From assembly GCF_018881655.1 (NCBI RefSeq), contig NZ_JACVPX010000007.1:1-64000 (forward strand): a DNA stretch of 64,000 bases, read 5' to 3'. Within the stretch, counting starts at the first letter, position 1, and every line of letters begins with the position of its first letter. A program made the translations under genes and the position numbers. The notes beneath the pieces were generated by a model that did no database searches, was not told the origin of the DNA, and saw only the letters and a list, made by a program, of their open reading frames with translations. Source of the stretch: Polynucleobacter sp. Tro8-14-1 (lineage in GTDB: Bacteria > Pseudomonadota > Gammaproteobacteria > Burkholderiales > Burkholderiaceae). Shown here piece after piece: positions 59,642-64,000 of this stretch.

Positions 59642-60811
59642 TTACTGAGCAAGCCAGAAAATTGCCAGACCGCTCACTACAACAGGGATGAGTGATCCCC
59701 AATTGAGGATGCTCCAACCATGTGAGGTGACTAGGGCACCTGACCCAAAAGAAGTGAAGGCCATAGTTCCGAAGACGAAGAAATTAATGGCAGCCTGTGC
59801 TTTGTCTCGCTCATTGGGTTGATAGGCAGTCATCGCTAGAGAGGTGGCGCCAGTAAATAAAAAGTTCCAACCAACACCGAGTAAAAATAAAGCGATAAAG
59901 AATTGATGGAGATCGGTTCCGGTAAGCGCGATTGCAATGCAGATGAAGTTCAGAAGCACCCCAGTCCCCATCACTTTTAATACCCCAAATCGTTGGATGA
60001 GTGATCCTGTAAAAAATCCGGGAGCAAACATGCCAATCACATGCCACTCTAGAACTAAAGCGGTGTCCGAAAATGGTAGCCCACAGATTTGCATTGCCAA
60101 AGGTGTGGCGGCCATGAGTAGATTCATGACCCCATATCCCAATGCTGCACCAATGATGGCAACCATAAAGACTGGCTGCTGGAGAATGATTTTCAGTGGG
60201 CGTCCATCAGTAAGGGCATGCTGAGTCTTTAGCTCTTGTGGAAACTGAATGAATTGCATCACGAAGATGCCGATGAATCCGGCAATGGATAGAGTGAGAT
60301 AGGCCCCTAGAAAGGCGGTATCAAACAGATCTCGAGTCCAGGAGGCTAGATTGGGTCCAATGACTGCACCGAGGATGCCGCCAGCAAGCACCCAAGAGAT
60401 CGCCTTATCGCGTTGACTCTGTTCTGTCAGTTCTGCTGCGGCAAAGCGATAGAGCTGCCCATTAGCGCTGTAATAGCCTGCAATAAAGGTCCCCAAGACC
60501 AACAGCCAAAAGTTTCTCGTGATGGCGGCGTAGGCGCATAGCAGTGCTGAGAGCATTGCTACTAGCAAGCCCAATTGGAATGAAACTCTGCGCCCAAAGT
60601 AGTTTTGAGATTTAGCCACAATGGAGGTAGAAAAGGCGCCCCCGACAACATAACCCATGACGGGTAGGGTAGCCATCCAGCTGGCTGGCGCAAGGCTGAG
60701 CCCAACCAGCCCATTGATAGCGATAAAAGTGACGTTATTGGTGAGGAATAGTCCCTGACAAATGATCAGCAGCACCAGATTTTTGTTGAGTAGAGGATGT
60801 TTGCTGGTCAT
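59642..60811 (-). CDS. Major facilitator superfamily transporter
   Basis: The 389-residue protein has twelve hydrophobic helices and the MFS loop motif VAKSQNYFGRRVSFQLG between helices 2 and 3. The substrate cannot be read. It is transcribed towards the DUF6352 gene and is divergent from icd, with 236 bp between them. Confidence 0.88.
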   Translation of the reverse strand: MTSKHPLLNKNLVLLIICQGLFLTNNVTFIAINGLVGLSLAPASWMATLPVMGYVVGGAFSTSIVAKSQNYFGRRVSFQLGLLVAMLSALLCAYAAITRNFWLLVLGTFIAGYYSANGQLYRFAAAELTEQSQRDKAISWVLAGGILGAVIGPNLASWTRDLFDTAFLGAYLTLSIAGFIGIFVMQFIQFPQELKTQHALTDGRPLKIILQQPVFMVAIIGAALGYGVMNLLMAATPLAMQICGLPFSDTALVLEWHVIGMFAPGFFTGSLIQRFGVLKVMGTGVLLNFICIAIALTGTDLHQFFIALFLLGVGWNFLFTGATSLAMTAYQPNERDKAQAAINFFVFGTMAFTSFGSGALVTSHGWSILNWGSLIPVVVSGLAIFWLAQ

Positions 60812-61047
60812 GGCTTGCAGTGTACGGTGAATTTGAGGTCGAAGTTGTCTCGGTGGATTCCCTTAAATTGCCCTTTATTAGGCGCTTTAGGGTGCAAAAC
60901 CACCATTTTTGCCAAGTCCGATGATTTAAAATGGAAAACTCGCCTCATTGGCAAAAGATGCGCTAAAAGCGACTTGCAAAATGTGGATTTGAGGGCGACA
61001 GGGTAAAAACCTGACTCTGTAATTTTTTCAATATTGAGGAAACATTC

Positions 61048-63282
61048 ATGGCTTCAGAGAAATCAAAGATTATTTATACGCTGACAGATGAGGCGCCACT
61101 TTTGGCTACTCGCGCATTTCTGCCAATTATTCGTACTTTTGCAGCTCCTGCTGGCGTGGAGATCGTGACGAGTGATATTTCAGTTGCCGCTCGTATCTTG
61201 GCTGAGTTTCCTGAATGCTTGACCCCTGAACAGCAAGTTCCTAATAACTTGGCTGAGCTAGGCAAAATGACTTTATTGCCTGATACCAACATTATTAAAC
61301 TGCCAAATATTAGCGCCTCTATTCCTCAGTTACTCGCAGCCATTAAAGAGTTGCAATCCAAAGGCTACAAGATTCCTGATTTCCCTGAAGATCCAAAAAC
61401 GGATGAAGAAAAATCCATTCGCACTCGCTATTCCAAATGCTTGGGAAGCTCAGTAAATCCTGTATTGCGCGAAGGTAACTCTGACCGCCGTGCTCCCCCT
61501 GCTGTGAAGCGTTACGCTCGTAAAAATCCACACTCGATGGGGGAGTGGAGTCAGGCGTCACGCACTCACGTATCTCATATGCATGGCGGCGATTTTTATG
61601 CTGGCGAGAAGTCCATGACCTTGACTAAGGCTTGTGATGTGAAGATGGACTTGGTGACAAAGAGCGGTAAGACTATCGTCCTTAAACCAAAGGTCTCTTT
61701 ATTAGCTGGCGAAATTATCGACAGCATGTACATGAGCAAAAAAGCGTTATGCGAGTTCTATGAGAAAGAAATCGAAGACGCTTATAAGACCGGCATGATG
61801 CTGTCCTTGCACGTCAAGGCAACCATGATGAAGGTTTCTCACCCAATCGTGTTTGGTCATGCGGTAAAGATTTTCTATAAAGATGCTTTTGAAAAGCATG
61901 CCAAGCTGTTTGAAGAGTTGGGTGTGAATGCTAATAACGGTATGAGCAGTCTCTACGAAAAGATTAAAACTTTGCCAGAATCTAAGCGCGAAGAAATCAT
62001 TCAAGACTTGCATGCCTGCCACGAGCATCGTCCAGCATTGGCGATGGTGGACTCTGCTAAAGGTATTACCAACCTTCATTCTCCAAGCGATGTGATCGTA
62101 GATGCTTCTATGCCTGCAATGATTCGTGCTGGCGGAAAAATGTGGGGTGCTGATGGTCGTTTGCATGACACGAAGGCAGTGATTCCAGAAAGTACCTTTG
62201 CCCGCATCTATCAAGAAATGATTAATTTCTGTAAGACACATGGCAACTTTGATCCAACGACGATGGGTACAGTGCCTAACGTCGGCTTGATGGCCCAACA
62301 GGCTGAAGAGTACGGTTCACATGACAAGACTTTTGAAATCCCAGAAGCTGGTGTAGCGCGCATCGTTGCCGATGATGGCACTGTATTGCTTGAGCAACAT
62401 GTGGAAGAGGGCGATATCTGGCGTATGTGTCAGTGTAAAGATGCGCCAATTCGTGACTGGGTCAAGTTGGCCGTAAATCGCGCGCGTCTTTCTAATACTC
62501 CAGCAGTATTCTGGCTCGATGAGTACCGTCCGCACGAAGCTGAATTGATCAAGAAGGTGCATACCTACCTCAAGGATTACGATCTCACTGGTGTAGATAT
62601 TCAAATCATGTCCCAGACTCGTGCAATGCGTTACACCTTAGAGCGCGTGATTCGTGGCAAGGACACGATTTCTGTGACGGGCAATATTTTGCGTGACTAT
62701 CTCACTGACTTATTCCCAATTATGGAATTAGGTACTAGTGCAAAGATGTTGTCCATCGTGCCTTTAATGGCTGGCGGCGGCTTGTTTGAAACTGGTGCTG
62801 GCGGATCAGCTCCTAAGCACGTTCAGCAATTGGTGGAAGAAAACCACTTGCGTTGGGATTCACTTGGTGAGTTCATGGCTTTAGCTGTATCTCTTGAGGA
62901 TATCGGCGATAAAACTGGCAACAACAAGGTAAAGATCTTAGCCCGCACTTTGGATGAGGCGACTGGTAAGTTGTTGGATAACAATAAGTCACCTTCGCCA
63001 CGTACTGGTGAGTTGGATAACCGCGGTAGCCAGTTCTACTTAGCAATGTACTGGGCTGAAGCATTGGCCGCTCAAACAGAAGATAAAGAATTGCAAGCGC
63101 ACTTTGCCCCTTTGGCAAAATCTTTACTTGAGAATGAGCAAAAAATTGCGGATGAACTTAAGGCGGTTCAAGGTAAGCCAGCAGATATTGGTGGTTACTT
63201 TATGCCCGATTCTGAGAAGTTTGAAGCAGTAATGCGTCCTAGCGCCACTTTGAATGCAGCTTTGAAGGCGGCAAACGCATAA
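61048..63282 (+). CDS. icd: Monomeric NADP-dependent isocitrate dehydrogenase
   Basis: The 744-residue enzyme is of the large monomeric type. It shows [19 protein letters not shown] at the start, the substrate-binding region [14 protein letters not shown] and [17 protein letters not shown]-like residues near 600 and [20 protein letters not shown] near the end. It converts isocitrate to 2-oxoglutarate with NADP in the TCA cycle. The start has GAGGAAA upstream. A UUCG-type terminator follows. Confidence 0.96.
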   Translation: MASEKSKIIYTLTDEAPLLATRAFLPIIRTFAAPAGVEIVTSDISVAARILAEFPECLTPEQQVPNNLAELGKMTLLPDTNIIKLPNISASIPQLLAAIKELQSKGYKIPDFPEDPKTDEEKSIRTRYSKCLGSSVNPVLREGNSDRRAPPAVKRYARKNPHSMGEWSQASRTHVSHMHGGDFYAGEKSMTLTKACDVKMDLVTKSGKTIVLKPKVSLLAGEIIDSMYMSKKALCEFYEKEIEDAYKTGMMLSLHVKATMMKVSHPIVFGHAVKIFYKDAFEKHAKLFEELGVNANNGMSSLYEKIKTLPESKREEIIQDLHACHEHRPALAMVDSAKGITNLHSPSDVIVDASMPAMIRAGGKMWGADGRLHDTKAVIPESTFARIYQEMINFCKTHGNFDPTTMGTVPNVGLMAQQAEEYGSHDKTFEIPEAGVARIVADDGTVLLEQHVEEGDIWRMCQCKDAPIRDWVKLAVNRARLSNTPAVFWLDEYRPHEAELIKKVHTYLKDYDLTGVDIQIMSQTRAMRYTLERVIRGKDTISVTGNILRDYLTDLFPIMELGTSAKMLSIVPLMAGGGLFETGAGGSAPKHVQQLVEENHLRWDSLGEFMALAVSLEDIGDKTGNNKVKILARTLDEATGKLLDNNKSPSPRTGELDNRGSQFYLAMYWAEALAAQTEDKELQAHFAPLAKSLLENEQKIADELKAVQGKPADIGGYFMPDSEKFEAVMRPSATLNAALKAANA

Positions 63283-63329
63283 TAGGTATAAGCGGTAAGT
63301 ATTTAAATTTTAAAATAGCTTTAGTATTT

Positions 63330-63358
63330 AAAGGCAAACCTTCGGGTTTGCCTTTTTT
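63330..63358 (+). terminator. Terminator after icd with TTCG tetraloop
   Basis: Stem AAAGGCAAACC and GGTTTGCCTTT with the extra-stable TTCG loop is followed by a T-run, about 48 bases after icd. Confidence 0.9.
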
Positions 63359-63382
63359 ATTTATTAATTCCATTTCTAAGTG

Positions 63383-63790
63383 ATGCCTAAACCAAAAGAC
63401 CTGGTTGAATTGAGTTATCTGAGTGAAGCTATCTCGGATATGTCTTTTCTTGGCTTAATGCGCTTGCTCGAGTCGGCGCGCGCGTTTAATCAAAAAAATG
63501 GTGTTACCGGAATTCTCTTTTACGATAACCAGCAGTTTGCTCAGGTGATTGAAGGTGAGCGTGCCAACATTATGAAGGTATGGAAGAGAATCCAGGATGA
63601 TAAACGGCATCATCGTATTGAGTTGTTAGAAATTCGTGAAATTACTGAACGCAACTTCCCGGATTGGTTGCTACGCTTTTATGGCGGAGAGACCCTCACT
63701 CGAGACTATCCGGCCCTCGCTGATATGGTTGGGGGTATGGATAAGCATAGTCTAGCTTTAATGAACAAAATGCGCGCAAGCCTATCTTAA
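63383..63790 (+). CDS. BLUF-domain blue-light photoreceptor
   Basis: The 135-residue protein is a stand-alone BLUF domain with LVELSYLSEAISDMSFLGLM, a central ARAFNQKNGVTGILFYDNQQ and FAQVIEGERANIMKVW. The flavin-binding Tyr, Asn and Gln of the family are all present, so light sensing with FAD should work. There is no output domain, so it probably acts through a partner. A GTG one codon upstream is an alternative start. The next gene is msrP-like. Confidence 0.88.
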   Translation: MPKPKDLVELSYLSEAISDMSFLGLMRLLESARAFNQKNGVTGILFYDNQQFAQVIEGERANIMKVWKRIQDDKRHHRIELLEIREITERNFPDWLLRFYGGETLTRDYPALADMVGGMDKHSLALMNKMRASLS

Positions 63791-63845
63791 GCAAGAAATT
63801 CCCATCGGTAGCAAAATAGGTTTATTACATTCATGGGAGCGCAAC

Positions 63846-64000
63846 ATGCGTTTTACTGATACGAGCATTCTGACGAGTGATATCACTCCAAAAACTGTAT
63901 TTGAAAACCGCCGTAACATTATCAAGACTGCTGCTGCAGGGGGTTTTGGAATGGCGCTGGCGCCCTGGTTCTCTAGAGAGGCTCTTGCTGCCAACCCAGA
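63846..64000 (+). CDS. msrP: N-terminus of periplasmic methionine sulfoxide reductase MsrP (YedY), cut by the window edge
   Basis: About 51 residues are visible. They follow the MsrP opening: a short DTSILTSDITPKTVFENRRN leader and a twin-arginine signal NRRNIIKTAAAGGFGMALAP. The enzyme uses a molybdenum cofactor folded in the cytoplasm, explaining the Tat signal, and repairs oxidised methionine in the periplasm. GGAG lies 6 bases before the ATG. The catalytic part is outside the window. Confidence 0.85.
   Translation, partial: MRFTDTSILTSDITPKTVFENRRNIIKTAAAGGFGMALAPWFSREALAANP

Noticed and set aside
61747..62298. Minus-strand 183-codon frame inside icd
   Set aside because: It is antisense to the conserved isocitrate dehydrogenase core, and its His-rich, low-complexity product fits codon shadow.
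1..64000. CRISPR array
   Set aside because: No series of identical direct repeats with regular spacers was seen.

Overview
The window reads as a chromosome segment of a free-living betaproteobacterium, most likely Burkholderiaceae and Polynucleobacter-like. This rests on moderate GC, compact gene packing, a gsp type II secretion cluster, a siroheme sulfite reductase next to a DUF934 gene, a fused branched-chain amino acid ABC transporter, a monomeric NADP isocitrate dehydrogenase and a BLUF photoreceptor. The genus is an inference; no rRNA or tRNA gene was recognised.

Region 1-7600 is an accessory, defence-type island. It starts with the end of an IS3-family transposase. It then carries a HipBA toxin-antitoxin pair behind three evenly spaced operators, a HEPN (TIGR02391/Ymh-like) protein, a degenerate nucleotide-cyclase-fold protein, a Lit/U49-like HEXXH metallopeptidase, a two-helix membrane protein, a Fic C-terminal remnant and a second HEPN-like protein. 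The three-gene run 2321-4952 is the best candidate for an undescribed defence system.

Region 7646-25991 begins with a polyprenyl-phosphate sugar-phosphate transferase. A small lipoprotein and a 772-residue secreted protein follow. Next comes a type II secretion locus: gspC, a PagP-like barrel and a TonB-like anchor protein on the minus strand, divergent from gspGHIJKLMN-D-E-F and an M23 peptidase on the plus strand.

Region 26019-34801 holds a ChaA-type antiporter, the siroheme and sulfite-reduction genes (cbiX, cobA, DUF934, cysI), a class-C-type serine hydrolase, a Phd-Doc type toxin-antitoxin pair and small membrane proteins. Region 34836-44475 holds a TonB-dependent receptor beside a sorbosone/PQQ-type dehydrogenase and its diheme cytochrome c, an acyltransferase, darP, a GMC oxidoreductase and an EamA exporter.

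Region 44611-49505 is a liv-type ABC transporter in which permease M and ATPase G are one polypeptide. Region 49560-52217 is a BigR-type persulfide detoxification locus: persulfide dioxygenase, ArsR-family thiol sensor and a divergent TauE/SafE exporter around an AT-rich operator. Region 52254-55251 is a minus-strand five-gene unit behind two Fur-box-like repeats: outer-membrane barrel, 59-residue protein, FMN-binding protein, ApbE flavin transferase and a His-rich four-helix membrane protein. It is a candidate iron-regulated flavinylated electron-transfer system. The rest is housekeeping and stress genes: secreted nuclease, lytic transglycosylase, FKBP, DUF6352, MFS, icd, BLUF and the start of msrP.
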